NCBI RefSeq assembly: GCF_024055725.1
Contig: NZ_JAMXMX010000037.1
Span: 1-64,000, forward strand
Direction of reading: 5' to 3'
DNA: 64,000 nucleotides
DNA from: Actinoallomurus spadix
GTDB taxonomy: Bacteria > Actinomycetota > Actinomycetes > Streptosporangiales > Streptosporangiaceae
Shown here: in pieces, positions 42,864 through 51,645 of the stretch
Layout of the letters: the number at the start of each line of letters is the position of its first letter
Numbering within the stretch: position 1 is the stretch's first letter
Position numbers and translations under genes: made by a program
The notes under the pieces: generated by a model
Told to the model about the DNA's origin: nothing
Database searches by the model: none
Seen by the model: only the letters and a program-made list of their open reading frames with translations

Positions 42864-43229
42864 GTGGCTATCCGCGACAAACTGCGAGCGAACGCGGCTC
42901 CCTTCCTTCAGCCGGGCGAGAACGTCCAAGCGGTCTTCTGCGGCCAGACGACCAGCCAGTACTTCGCCCTGATCTCGGTGTGGATCATCATCCTCACGAA
43001 CGCCTACCGCGTGGTGGTGGTCACGGATCGGCGTATCCTGATCTGCCGGTCGGGGCGGTTCCGGATGACCCCGGTGAAGGAGGTCCTCCGGGAACTGCCG
43101 CGGGCCACGCGGATCGGCCCGGCGAGCGGTCTGTGGTGGCGTTCGGAGTCCCTCGGCGAGCGGCTGTACGTCCACAAGCGGTTCCACAAGGACGTGGCCG
43201 CGGCGGACGGCCACGCGCTCGCGGCCTGA
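42864..43229 (+). CDS. hypothetical protein with PH-like domain (121 aa)
   Basis: 121 residues. After a short helix come QAVFCGQTT, a hydrophobic stretch (YFALISVWIIILTNAYRVVVV) and TDRRILICRSGRF, then WWRSESLGERLYVH. The TDRRIL step and strand pattern resemble bacterial PH-type domains. The hydrophobic stretch could be a membrane segment or a buried strand. GTG 42864 was preferred because AAAGG stands eight bases upstream; upstream in-frame codons look non-coding. The function is unknown. Confidence 0.65.
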   Translation: MAIRDKLRANAAPFLQPGENVQAVFCGQTTSQYFALISVWIIILTNAYRVVVVTDRRILICRSGRFRMTPVKEVLRELPRATRIGPASGLWWRSESLGERLYVHKRFHKDVAAADGHALAA

Positions 43230-43237
43230 CACACCCC

Positions 43238-43283
43238 CTTTCCCGGACAGGCCGGCCGCATCCCGCCGGCCCGTCCGGGAAAG
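43238..43283. terminator. strong bidirectional terminator
   Basis: An 11-bp stem CTTTCCCGGAC / GTCCGGGAAAG continues after one mismatch into GGCCGGC / GCCGGCC. It lies between convergent genes, and the outer arms end in CTTT and AAAG. Confidence 0.8.
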
Positions 43284-43298
43284 CGTCGGCCGGCGTCC

Positions 43299-44165
43299 TC
43301 ATCCGCCGGTGCCGCCGGAGGCCGGGGGCAGGTGCCGGCGGAGGAAGTCCACGAGAGTACGGGCGAGCCGCACGCGGTGGTCCGACAGCTCGTGGTCGGT
43401 CGAGAACAGCTGCTCCTCGAGGCGCTCGACCGGATGGGCCCGGTAGGCGCTCACGAGCGGATCGTGATGGAACGGGGCGGGGGTCACGTCGTCGCGGTCG
43501 GCGCCGCCGATGAGCAGCACCGCGCGGTCCGCGAGCCGCGGCGCGAGCCCGGCGAGACTCCACGAGTCGCCCGCCTCCTCCATCTCGGCGACGAGGGCCT
43601 CGGCGCCGGTGCCGCGGAGCGGGGCGAGGCTGCCGCCGAACAGGTCGAGGCACCACGCGCGCCGCGCCGGATCGGTCCGGAACGCGGCGGCCATCCGCCC
43701 GAAGTCGAACCCGGCCACCGAGGCCACCGCGGCGATCGACGGGTCCGCCGCCGCGGTCATCAGCGCGGTGAAGCCGCCGGCGCTGTGCCCGGCCACCGCG
43801 AGCCGCCCCGGGTCCAGCCGGTGGGCGGCCGCGAACTCCGGCTCCCGTACGGCGGTCGTGACCCGCGCGGCGTCCTCGAGCAGGTGCGTCCAGGAGTACG
43901 TGCCGCCGACCCCCCACGAGCCCCGGTAGTGGAAGACCAGGGAGGCGTAACCGGCCCGGCGCAGTGCCTGGGCCAGGTCGAAGTTGCGCTCGTTGCCGGG
44001 GAACCCGTGCAGGAGCACGACCACCGGGTGCGGTCCAGGTCCGGCCGGCACGTGCAGGACGCCGAGCAGCGTCTCACCCGCGCTCTCAAAGGTCACCGCC
44101 GGAGTCGCCGCGGCCGGCGTCAGCTCGGGGGCCGGGTCGGTCATGAGGAGATCGAAAGCGGTCAT
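43299..44165 (-). CDS. alpha/beta hydrolase (acyl-peptidase / dienelactone hydrolase-like)
   Basis: 288 residues of serine alpha/beta hydrolase. The oxyanion region is VVVLLHGFPGNERNFD and the nucleophile is the serine in VAGHSAGGF. The acid is near IGGADRDDVTP and the histidine near FSTDHELSDHR. It may hydrolyse an ester or a peptide; family members include BAAT-type and cephalosporin-deacetylase-like enzymes. ATG 44165 sits four bases after a perfect GGAGG; the in-frame region upstream is promoter. It is cytosolic, with no signal peptide. Confidence 0.83.
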   Translation of the reverse strand: MTAFDLLMTDPAPELTPAAATPAVTFESAGETLLGVLHVPAGPGPHPVVVLLHGFPGNERNFDLAQALRRAGYASLVFHYRGSWGVGGTYSWTHLLEDAARVTTAVREPEFAAAHRLDPGRLAVAGHSAGGFTALMTAAADPSIAAVASVAGFDFGRMAAAFRTDPARRAWCLDLFGGSLAPLRGTGAEALVAEMEEAGDSWSLAGLAPRLADRAVLLIGGADRDDVTPAPFHHDPLVSAYRAHPVERLEEQLFSTDHELSDHRVRLARTLVDFLRRHLPPASGGTGG

Positions 44166-44195
44166 GTTGCCTCCGCGAGTTAAGGGGACGGCGTG

Positions 44196-44221
44196 AGGGT
44201 AACAGCAGATCGAACCGTTCG
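44196..44221 (-). promoter_or_regulatory. promoter region of the hydrolase with a dyad
   Basis: On the minus strand TACCCT (44201-44196) is a -10. CGAAC-C-GTTCG (44211-44221) is a perfect dyad just upstream of it, in the spacer between -35 and -10. Confidence 0.4.
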
Positions 44222-44356
44222 GTACCATCAGGTTCCTCATGACTCACCCGGACGGGGGAGACGGACTTCCACGGTTCACACCGCGGGGGGTCCTGCCCGG
44301 CTCACGTCTCCGGAAGGCTCACACGTAGTCGGATCGGCTCGAGGTGAGGGGTTCGG

Positions 44357-45337
44357 ATGATGGGGGACTCGGCGGCACCGGCGGGAGGCGTGGGCGCGCG
44401 ATGGAGCGCCGCGCGCAGGATCGCCGGGTACGGCGCGGCGCTCAGCATGGGCTCCTACCTGGTCGTCAAGGTCATCTGGGTCGTCGCGGCGTTCGTCGGC
44501 CACGCCCCGGAGGGGTTCGGCACCGCCGACTGGGTGACGCTGAACGCCGTCACCGTGGCGATGGCGATGACCGGTGCCGGACTCGGGCTGGCGCTGGCCC
44601 AGCGGTGGGGACGCCGGCTGCCCGCCGTGCCGGTGGTGCTCTTCTCCTGGGTGGGCGCGGGCTTCCTGGTCCCCATGATCCCGTACCTGGTGGCCACGGG
44701 GCTCCTCGGCGCGTCCGGGGCCGGCGGGGGCGGTGCGGGGGACGACTCCGACCCCGCGCCCGGGTGGGAGACGGTGATGATCACCGTCGGCTTCACGGGA
44801 ATGGCGCTCGGGCTGGCCGTGGCCTTGCCGATCTACCTGCGGGAACGATGGCCGCGCGCCTTCCTCGGCCGGCTGCGGGGCGGCGAGGCGGGGGCGCGGT
44901 CGCTCATCACGGCGGCGATCGCCGTGGCCGCCGGGCTGGGCGTGCTCTGGTCCTTCTGGGGCCTGGGCGGCACGCTGGGCCTCGACCCGGCTCACCGCGA
45001 TCACTGGGATTCGGGCGGGCGGCTGCTGAACGCGACCTGGGGGATGTGGGCCCTGATCGGCGCCTGGAGCGGGTGGGCGCTGACGCGCGGCCGGCCCGGC
45101 GGGCTTCGGCTGTGGCTGCCGATGAGCCTGGCCTTCGCGGCGTCGGGCTCGCTGTTCGCGTGGGGAGGCTGGCTGCTGGTGATGGTGATCCTGCGGCCGG
45201 GAGGGTTCACGCCCGCCGAGTACACCGGGGTCGCGGTCGCCGAGCACGTCCTGGGCGTCGCCCTCGGGGTGACGCTGCTGACAGTGGTCCGCCGGGTCGT
45301 CGTCCGGGCGGCGGATCCCGCCGCCGGGGGCGGCTGA
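44357..45337 (+). CDS. hypothetical integral membrane protein (326 aa)
   Basis: Seven or eight predicted membrane helices, for example GYGAALSMGSYLVVKVIWVVA, VPVVLFSWVGAGFLVPMIPYL, MITVGFTGMALGLAVALPIYL, SLITAAIAVAAGLGVLWSFW and VAEHVLGVALGVTLLTVV. A Gly-rich loop (GASGAGGGGAGDDSDPAP) divides it in half. I know no functional motif in it; it resembles uncharacterised actinomycete membrane proteins. The first ATG is used; GAGGGG stands five bases before it. It is convergent with the lipase. Confidence 0.75.
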   Translation: MMGDSAAPAGGVGARWSAARRIAGYGAALSMGSYLVVKVIWVVAAFVGHAPEGFGTADWVTLNAVTVAMAMTGAGLGLALAQRWGRRLPAVPVVLFSWVGAGFLVPMIPYLVATGLLGASGAGGGGAGDDSDPAPGWETVMITVGFTGMALGLAVALPIYLRERWPRAFLGRLRGGEAGARSLITAAIAVAAGLGVLWSFWGLGGTLGLDPAHRDHWDSGGRLLNATWGMWALIGAWSGWALTRGRPGGLRLWLPMSLAFAASGSLFAWGGWLLVMVILRPGGFTPAEYTGVAVAEHVLGVALGVTLLTVVRRVVVRAADPAAGGG

Positions 45338-45363
45338 CCGCCCCCGGGTGTGGCGGAGCGTCC

Positions 45364-46269
45364 TCAGCCGTGGGACAGGCAGGTGCTGGGCGTGGCGTGC
45401 GCCGGGTCGAGGGCGTTCTCGACCTCGTGCAGGGCGACGGGGTCGAACGCGATCGCCACGTGCTCGGAGACGCCGGCCGGGCAGAGGTTCTGCAGGAGGA
45501 CGTCGTGGACGCCGGACCCGCTGAGGAACTGCGTGGCGTACGGCGTGACGACCTCGTCGTACCGGCTGGCGATCACGGTGTAGGAGACGCCGGGGACCGT
45601 GTCGCCGTCGGCGTTCAGCTTCGTCAGCAGGCTGGAGCCGGCGATCTGGTCGGCGCAGGCGGGACAGCCGGCGTTCAGCAGGTCGAGTGCGCCGGGGAAG
45701 GACGCGGCGAGGGTGGCGAGGCCGTCGAGGGTCGTCCCGTGGTTGGAGGGGGCCAGGCCGACGAGCGTGTGCACCTTGGCCGCGCCGCCGAGGAAGCGCA
45801 GGTAGTAGCGCGGCATCATGCCGCCCTGTGAGTGCCCGACGAGATCGGCCTGGGCGGCGTTCGTGGCGGCGAGGACGCCGGTGACGAACGTGGCCAGCTG
45901 TCCCGCCGACTCCGCCACCGGGGCGACGGCGCGAAGGACGGGGACGCCGGGCACCTGGCCGTAGGTCAGGGCGAAGACGCAGTAGCCGCGCGCGGCGAGG
46001 GCGGGTGCGGCGGCGAGCCAGTTGACGCTGCCGTTGGCGAAGGTGCCGTGGACGAGGACCACCGGCCGCGGGTGCGCGGCGGACGGCCGGCATGACCAGT
46101 CGTTCGCGCCGGGGACGCCCGGGGCGGCGAGTGCCTTGGCGGCCTCGACCGGGTCGGCGGCGTGCGCCGGAGCGGACAGGCCGGTGACCAGGGCGGAGGC
46201 CAGGACGGGGGAGAGAGCTGCGGCGGCGGCGAGACGGAGGGCGCGGAGCAGGCGGGGGCGAGGGGGCAC
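45364..46269 (-). CDS. secreted lipase / triacylglycerol esterase (EstA/Lip class 2 type)
   Basis: 301 residues. The signal peptide is residues 1-38 (LRLAAAAALSPVLASALV, cleavage after AHA). The mature part is a lipase: VVLVHGTFANGSVNW, the nucleophile GHSQGGMM, an acidic residue in VIASRYDEVVTPY and a histidine in EHVAIAFDP or VALHEVEN. Several cysteines (C59, C96, C203/C206, C297) suggest disulfides, fitting an exported enzyme. It hydrolyses acylglycerols or esters outside the cell. The start is GTG behind GGAGGGAAC. Confidence 0.87.
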   Translation of the reverse strand: MPPRPRLLRALRLAAAAALSPVLASALVTGLSAPAHAADPVEAAKALAAPGVPGANDWSCRPSAAHPRPVVLVHGTFANGSVNWLAAAPALAARGYCVFALTYGQVPGVPVLRAVAPVAESAGQLATFVTGVLAATNAAQADLVGHSQGGMMPRYYLRFLGGAAKVHTLVGLAPSNHGTTLDGLATLAASFPGALDLLNAGCPACADQIAGSSLLTKLNADGDTVPGVSYTVIASRYDEVVTPYATQFLSGSGVHDVLLQNLCPAGVSEHVAIAFDPVALHEVENALDPAHATPSTCLSHG

Positions 46270-46365
46270 GGTTCCCTCCCGGGTGGGGGTGGCGGGGGAG
46301 TGCCGTTGTGAACCGCGTCACGTAACCAGGCACTTATGGAGGGAAGTTACCCCGGGTTAACAACC

Positions 46366-46379
46366 TGACCAATGGGTCA
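46366..46379 (-). promoter_or_regulatory. dyad upstream of the lipase
   Basis: TGACC-AATG-GGTCA is a perfect 14-bp dyad in the AT-richer promoter region of the lipase gene. Nearby GTTACCCCGGGTTAAC (46346-46361) is near-palindromic. Confidence 0.35.
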
Positions 46380-46416
46380 CGAATAACGGTCAAGTAACGA
46401 AACCGGTCGGTGGCTC

Positions 46417-46447
46417 GCGGGGCGCCGGAAGGTCTCCCGCGCCCCGC
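46417..46447 (-). terminator. terminator of the MFS gene
   Basis: GCGGGGCGC and GCGCCCCGC form a 9-bp stem with a 13-nt loop, right after the stop of the MFS transporter on the minus strand. Confidence 0.5.
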
Positions 46448-46455
46448 CACCCCTG

Positions 46456-47937
46456 TCAGAGCGAGGAATTCTCCACCGCGACGGTGGCGGTGGGCGCGTC
46501 GCCCACGAGGCCGACGCCGGCGGGCGCGGCCGTCGTGGCGCGTGGCCGCCGCAGCACGGTCAGGGTCAGGACGAAGGCGACGGCGAGCAGGCCCGCGCCG
46601 ACGCCGAACGCCAGGTGGAACCCACCGGTGAGCGCGGACGCCCGGTCGTGCCCGTGCGCCGCCAGCCGGGTGGTGCGCGCGGCCGCCAGCGTGGACAGCA
46701 CCGCGACGCCGAGCGCGCCGCCGACCTGCTGGCTCGTGTTGAACAGCCCGGAGGCCGCTCCCGCGTCGTCGGGCCTGGCCCCCGACATGCCGAGGGCGGT
46801 CACCGCCGAGATCGCCAGGCCGAATCCACCCGCGAGCAGCATCGTCGGCAGCAGGTCCGTGACGTAGGCGGCGTGCGCGGGCAGCCGGGTCAGCAGCGCC
46901 AGGGCCGCGACGAGGGACGCCAGGCCGGTCAGCAGCACGCGCCGCTCGCCGAACCGCGCGATCAGCCGGGCCGACAGCAGGAGCGACACGGCCGCGATCG
47001 CGCCGGCCGCCGGCAGTAGCGCCAGGCCCGTGCCCAGCGCGCCGTACCCGAGGACGTTCTGGGCGTACAGCGCGATGAGGATCTGGAACCCGAACAGGGC
47101 GGAGACCATCAGGACCTGGATGAGGTTGGCGCCCGAGACGTTGCGCGACCGGAACATCCGCAGGGGCAGCAGGGGCGTGGCCGCCCGGGCCTGGCGCCGG
47201 ACGAACGCGGCGAGCAGGGCGATGGACACCGCGCCGAGGCCGAGTGTCGAGGGGGAGGTCCAGCCGTGGCCGCCCGTCCACACGATCGTGTAGACGGTGA
47301 GCATCAGCCCGCCGGTGACCAGCAGCGCGCCGAAGGCGTCGGCGCCCGCCGCGAGGCCGGGACCGCGCTCGGCCGGCAGCGCCCGCGCCGCGAGGATCAG
47401 CGTCGCCGCGCCGATCGGCAGGTTGATGAAGAAGATCCAGTGCCAGTTGATCGCCTCGGTGAGGACTCCGCCGAGGACCTGGCCGAGCGAGGCCCCGGCG
47501 GCCCCGACGAAGCTGAACGCGCCGATCGCCGTGCCGCGCTCCCGGGGCTCGGGGAAGAGCGTGACGATCATTCCGAGGCTGACGGCCGAGGTGAGCGCGC
47601 CACCGGCGCCCTGCACGAACCGGGCGGCGATGAGCGTCGCCTGGCCGGTCGCGAGGCCGCACAGCAGCGAGGCGGCGGTGAACACCGCCAGGCCGGTGAC
47701 GAACACCCGCTTTTGGCCGATCAGGTCGCCGAGCCGGCCGGCCAGCAGGAGCAGGCCGCCGAAAGCGATCATGTAGGCGTTGACGGTCCAGGTGAGGTCC
47801 GCGGGGGAGAAGTCCAGGTCCCGCTGGATGGCCGGCAGCGCGACCGTCACGATGCTGCCGTCCAAGATGATCATCAGGGTTCCGGCGCACAGCGCGACGA
47901 GCGCCGCCGTGCGCGAGCGGCCAAGGGGTGAGGGCAT
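46456..47937 (-). CDS. MFS transporter, DHA2 family (14-TM drug exporter)
   Basis: 493 residues and about fourteen membrane helices. Motif A appears as GRLGDLIGQKRVF and motif C as GASLGQVLGG; the first helix has the DHA2 signature TLMIILDGSIVTVALP. It probably exports a toxic compound using the proton gradient. ATG 47937 follows GGGAG by eight bases; GTG 47967 is weaker. It follows its MarR regulator by 91 bp and has its own promoter in the gap, over which a TTGT/ACAA dyad lies. Confidence 0.88.
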   Translation of the reverse strand: MPSPLGRSRTAALVALCAGTLMIILDGSIVTVALPAIQRDLDFSPADLTWTVNAYMIAFGGLLLLAGRLGDLIGQKRVFVTGLAVFTAASLLCGLATGQATLIAARFVQGAGGALTSAVSLGMIVTLFPEPRERGTAIGAFSFVGAAGASLGQVLGGVLTEAINWHWIFFINLPIGAATLILAARALPAERGPGLAAGADAFGALLVTGGLMLTVYTIVWTGGHGWTSPSTLGLGAVSIALLAAFVRRQARAATPLLPLRMFRSRNVSGANLIQVLMVSALFGFQILIALYAQNVLGYGALGTGLALLPAAGAIAAVSLLLSARLIARFGERRVLLTGLASLVAALALLTRLPAHAAYVTDLLPTMLLAGGFGLAISAVTALGMSGARPDDAGAASGLFNTSQQVGGALGVAVLSTLAAARTTRLAAHGHDRASALTGGFHLAFGVGAGLLAVAFVLTLTVLRRPRATTAAPAGVGLVGDAPTATVAVENSSL

Positions 47938-47976
47938 GAGCGTTCTCCCGGTGCGTGGGTGGATCACCGAGATAGG

Positions 47977-48005
47977 ACGCTAGCAAATGGTTTTGTTGTA
48001 GACAA
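47977..48005 (-). promoter_or_regulatory. promoter of the MFS gene with MarR-like site
   Basis: On the minus strand TTGTCT (-35, 48005-48000) and TAGCGT (-10, 47982-47977) have a 17-bp spacer. TTGT-N5-ACAA (47993-48005) overlaps the -35, so a repressor bound there would block the polymerase. Confidence 0.55.
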
Positions 48006-48028
48006 TCTCTCTTGGATCTAAACGGGCC

Positions 48029-48517
48029 TCACACTCGTGACTGGCGGGCCCTCCGGATCGGCCGCTCGGACTCCACGGGCGCCGACAGGTGGCCCTCGGC
48101 CAGCCGGGTCAGCGCGCGGACGAGCACGTCGCGCTCGTCCTCGGGCAGCGCCTCCAGGGCTTCGCGGTGCACCCGGTCGGCGATGCGCGTCCCCTCGTCG
48201 ACGATCCGCTCGCCCGCCTCGGTGACCGAGATGATCCGCGCCCGGCGGTCCCGGCTCGACGGCCGGCGCTCGGCGAGCCCGGCCTTCTCGAGTTCGTCGA
48301 CGGTGACGACCATGGTCGTCTTGTCCAGGTCGGAGATCTCGGCCAGCTGGATCTGAGTGCGCTCCTCCTCGAGGGCGTGGAACAGTACGCAGTAGGCCCG
48401 GGGGGTGATCCCGATCTCGCTGAAGGCGGCGGTCATCCGGGTCGTGAGCACGTACCCGGTGTGGGTGAGCAGGTACGACAGGTCCGGCGCGGTGCGCGAG
48501 GGAGCGCTCGTGGTCAT
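48029..48517 (-). CDS. MarR-family regulator
   Basis: 162 residues. The winged helix runs from ITPRAYCVLFHALEEERTQI through LAEISDLDKTTMVVTVDELEKAGL to the wing RRPSSRDRRARIISVT. It most likely represses the MFS exporter and responds to a small ligand that the pump removes. The start is ATG behind TTGGAGAC. GATAAT (48546-48541, minus) is a possible -10 box upstream. Confidence 0.88.
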   Translation of the reverse strand: MTTSAPSRTAPDLSYLLTHTGYVLTTRMTAAFSEIGITPRAYCVLFHALEEERTQIQLAEISDLDKTTMVVTVDELEKAGLAERRPSSRDRRARIISVTEAGERIVDEGTRIADRVHREALEALPEDERDVLVRALTRLAEGHLSAPVESERPIRRARQSRV

Positions 48518-48617
48518 GTCTCCAATGTAACAAGCAGCGGATTATCCGTAACCGTACGAACCAGTGCGGTCAGCGTCCGGTGCGCGGACGGTCAGCGGCG
48601 GCGCCGAGCCTGCTCCC

Positions 48618-50207
48618 ATGAACGAGAACTCCGCCGTAACCGCGGCCAGGGCGGGCCGCCGGGAGTGGATCGCGCTCTGCGTGCTCCTGCTCCCCCTCCT
48701 CCTCGTGTCCATGGACGTCTCGGTGCTGTACTTCGCCGTCCCGTTCATCAGCCGGACCCTTCAGCCGACGAGCACCGAGCAACTGTGGATCTTCGACATC
48801 TACGGCTTCGTGCTGGCCGGTCTCCTCATCACGATGGGCGCGCTCGGCGACCGGATCGGCCGGCGCCGGCTGCTGCTGATCGGCGCGCTCGGCTTCGGCC
48901 TCGCGTCGGTCGCGGCGGCGTACGCGCAGAGCGCCGGGATGCTCATCGCCGCCCGCGCCGTGCTCGGGGTCGGCGGCGCGACGCTGATGCCGTCGACGCT
49001 GGCGCTGATCCGGAACATGTTCCACGACGAGAAGCAGCGCGCCACCGCCGTCGCGATCTGGTCGGCCGCCACCACGAGCGGCATCGCGCTCGGCCCCGTC
49101 CTGAGCGGCCTGCTCCTGAACCACTTCTGGTGGGGCTCGGTCTTCCTCATCAACACCCCGGCGATGGTGCTGCTCCTCGTCTTCGCCCCGTTCCTGGTGC
49201 CGGAGTTCCGGAACCCGGCGGCCGGCCGGTTCGACCTGGTGAGCTCGGTCCTCTCGCTGGGAGCGGTCCTGCCCGTGATCTACGGCGTAAAGGAGATCGC
49301 CGCGAACGGCGCGGACCTCACGCGGGCGCTGAGCATCGTCGCCGGGCTGCTCGTCGGCGCGGTCTTCATCCGCCGCCAGGGCCGCCGCCCCGATCCGATG
49401 ATCGACCTGCGGATGTTCCGCGACCGCGGGTTCAGCGGCTCGATCCTCACCAACCTCATCGCGATGTTCGCCATGGTCGGCTTCGCGATCTTCTCGACGC
49501 AGTACCTGCAGTCCGTGCTCGCCATGAGCCCCCTGACCGCCGCCCTGTGGAGCCTGGTCCCCTCCCTGGGCGTCGGCGTCGCCGCGCCCCTGGCCACGCA
49601 GCTGGCCCGCCGGGTCAACCGGGCGTACGTGATCGGCGCCGGCTTCCTGGTCGCCGCGCTGGGCCTCGTCGCACTGACACAGGTCCGGGCGGACTCGCCG
49701 GTCGCGATGATCCTGGTCGGGGCCGGGGTGTACGCCATCGGCCTGGCGGTGGTGATGACACTCGTCACCGACATGGTGCTCGGCGCCGCGCCGCCCGAGC
49801 GCGCCGGGACCGCGTCGGCGCTGGTCGAGTGCGGCTCGGAGTTCGGCGGCGCCCTCGGCATGGCGATCCTCGGCAGCGTCGGGACGGCGATCTACCGCCG
49901 TGACGTCACGGACGCGCTGCCCACCGGCCTGTCGCACGACGCGGTGCACGCCGTACGGGAGACGCTGGGCGGCGCGCTCGCGGTGGCGGGGCGGATGCCG
50001 GGCGGGACCGGCGAGGTGATCCGGCGGGCGGCCCGCGACGCGTTCGTCGACGGCATGCACGCCGCCGCCGTGACCGGTGCCGTGGTCATGGTGGGCGCCG
50101 CCCTCCTGACCGTGGTGGTCCTGCGCCGGACCCGGATCGCCCAGCCGTCCGACCGGCCCGGCCCGGCACCGGACGCGGCGGCCGCCGAACCCGCCCTGCG
50201 TGGCTGA
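48618..50207 (+). CDS. MFS transporter, DHA2 / SmvA-like family
   Basis: 529 residues, about fourteen membrane helices: the first is LLPLLLVSMDVSVLYFAVPF, motif A is MGALGDRIGRRRLL and motif C is TSGIALGPVLSG. This matches SmvA/Stp/QacA-like exporters of biocides or antibiotics. It is divergent from the MarR regulator, about 100 bp apart, and may be controlled by it as well. ATG 48618 was chosen to begin the normal short N-terminus; there is no good ribosome binding site. Confidence 0.87.
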   Translation: MNENSAVTAARAGRREWIALCVLLLPLLLVSMDVSVLYFAVPFISRTLQPTSTEQLWIFDIYGFVLAGLLITMGALGDRIGRRRLLLIGALGFGLASVAAAYAQSAGMLIAARAVLGVGGATLMPSTLALIRNMFHDEKQRATAVAIWSAATTSGIALGPVLSGLLLNHFWWGSVFLINTPAMVLLLVFAPFLVPEFRNPAAGRFDLVSSVLSLGAVLPVIYGVKEIAANGADLTRALSIVAGLLVGAVFIRRQGRRPDPMIDLRMFRDRGFSGSILTNLIAMFAMVGFAIFSTQYLQSVLAMSPLTAALWSLVPSLGVGVAAPLATQLARRVNRAYVIGAGFLVAALGLVALTQVRADSPVAMILVGAGVYAIGLAVVMTLVTDMVLGAAPPERAGTASALVECGSEFGGALGMAILGSVGTAIYRRDVTDALPTGLSHDAVHAVRETLGGALAVAGRMPGGTGEVIRRAARDAFVDGMHAAAVTGAVVMVGAALLTVVVLRRTRIAQPSDRPGPAPDAAAAEPALRG

Positions 50208-50217
50208 CCGCCGGACC

Positions 50218-51357
50218 TCACCGGTCCACCGGCCGGCGCCCGCCCGTCTCGGCGGACCGGCGGACCGCGTCGAGCAACCGGTGCACGCGGACCCCGTGCT
50301 CGAATCCCGGTACGCGCCGGGTCCCCTCGCGGATGTCCTCCGCGAGGCGCGCGTACAGCCGTGCGACGTTCCGGGCGAACGGCGGAACCTCGCCCGGGAC
50401 GCTCCCGTGCCGGTCCGGTCCGATGTGCCGGTCCGGCACGGGCAGGTCATGCCAGGGGCCGCCGGCCTCCCGGGCCTCGCGCAGCCGGGGGTCGCCCATC
50501 TGGATCTGCGCGGTCTTCCAGTCGCCCGCCGCGACCACGGCCAGGTCCCCCTCGGTGCCGGTGAACTCCAGGACGGTACGGCTCTCGCCGAGCTTGGCGT
50601 CCTGCAGGTGGACCGAGACGATCGCCCCGCCGGCGAGCCCGCCGTGCAGCGCCACCTGGTCCGGGGCGGTCGCGGTGATCGTCTCCCCGGTCTCGGCGAC
50701 GGAGTACCGCGGGCGGGAGACCGCCAGGGCGGCCGAGAGCTCGGTGAGGTCCCCGGCCAGGTACTCCAGGACGTCCAGCGTGTGGCCGCCGACGACCTCC
50801 AGGAGACCCGCGTGCTGGTCCCGGTCGAGGGTGTAGGCGGCCCAGGCGGGGGTCCGCCCGTCCGCGCCCTTGCCCCGCGCGACGTGCACGTTCACCGCCG
50901 TGACGCGGCCGATCCGCCCGCCCGTGAGGAGCTCGCGGGCGTACGTGATCGCCGGCGCGCACCGCGCCTGCAGGCCGATCGCCTCGTGCACCCCGGCCAC
51001 CCGCGCCGATGCCGCCAGACCCTCGGCCTCGCCGGTGGTGAGGCCGAGGGGCCACTCGCAGTAGACGTGCTTGCCGGCCGCCAGGGCCGCGTCGACCAGC
51101 TCGGCGTGGGCGGCCACCTTGACGGTGACGGCCACCAGGTCGACCTCGGGATGCTCGGCGAGCCGGCGGGCGTCGGTGAACGCGTGCGCGGCGCCGAACA
51201 CCCGGGCGGCCTCGCGCGCGGTCTCCGGCCGGCTGGTGCCGACCGCCGTCAGTTCGTACTCCGGTAGCGCGCGCAGCGCGGGGACGTGCGCGTCCGCCGC
51301 CCATCCGCGCTCGGGGCTCGCGCTCGACCCCCAGCTCGCGCGGGTCCGGGAGCACAT
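50218..51357 (-). pseudogene. Gfo/Idh/MocA oxidoreductase lacking its first beta strand
   Basis: From ASPERGWAADAHVPALRALP onward this is a normal Gfo/Idh/MocA protein: AEHPEVDLVAVTVKV, GKHVYCEWPLGLT (the EKP-type motif read here as EWP), and a C-terminal domain with GGHTLDVLEYLAGDL. The N-terminal beta strand and the glycine-rich dinucleotide loop (VGxIG type) that should come before it are absent. In their place the frame continues through sequence that, on the other strand, encodes the end of a TetR protein. The nearest in-frame ATG is 51357, without a Shine-Dalgarno sequence. Cofactor binding is therefore probably lost. Confidence 0.6.
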
Positions 51358-51580
51358 CCGGTTGCTCGTCGGGCACGCCCAGGAGGCCGGGGTGCTGCGC
51401 GAGGACGTCACCTGGGAGGACGTCGCCTTCCTCCTCGCCTCGGTGACCACCGCCGACCGCACGCTGGGCCTGCCCGCCGGAGACGGGCAGTGGCGGCGGA
51501 ACCTCCGGGTCGTCCTCGACGGCCTCCGCGCCGAACGCGGGGGTCCATCCGAGGAATCCCCGGCGGGCCGGCGCGGTTGA
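51314..51580 (+). pseudogene. C-terminal remnant of a TetR-family regulator
   Basis: The plus-strand frame from LALDPQLARVREHIRLLVGH, with EDVTWEDVAFLLASVTTADR and QWRRNLRVVLDGLRAE, to the TGA at 51580 reads as the ligand-binding C-terminal end of a TetR regulator. The helix-turn-helix half is missing: upstream of about 51320 the frame runs into the antisense of the Gfo/Idh/MocA gene. It abuts that gene head to head, and both lack their 5' ends. Confidence 0.6.
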
Positions 51581-51645
51581 CGATCTCCGGAGACCGCGAG
51601 GATCGCGATCCGGAAGCGCCGGTCAGGATGGGCAGGTGGGCCAGG

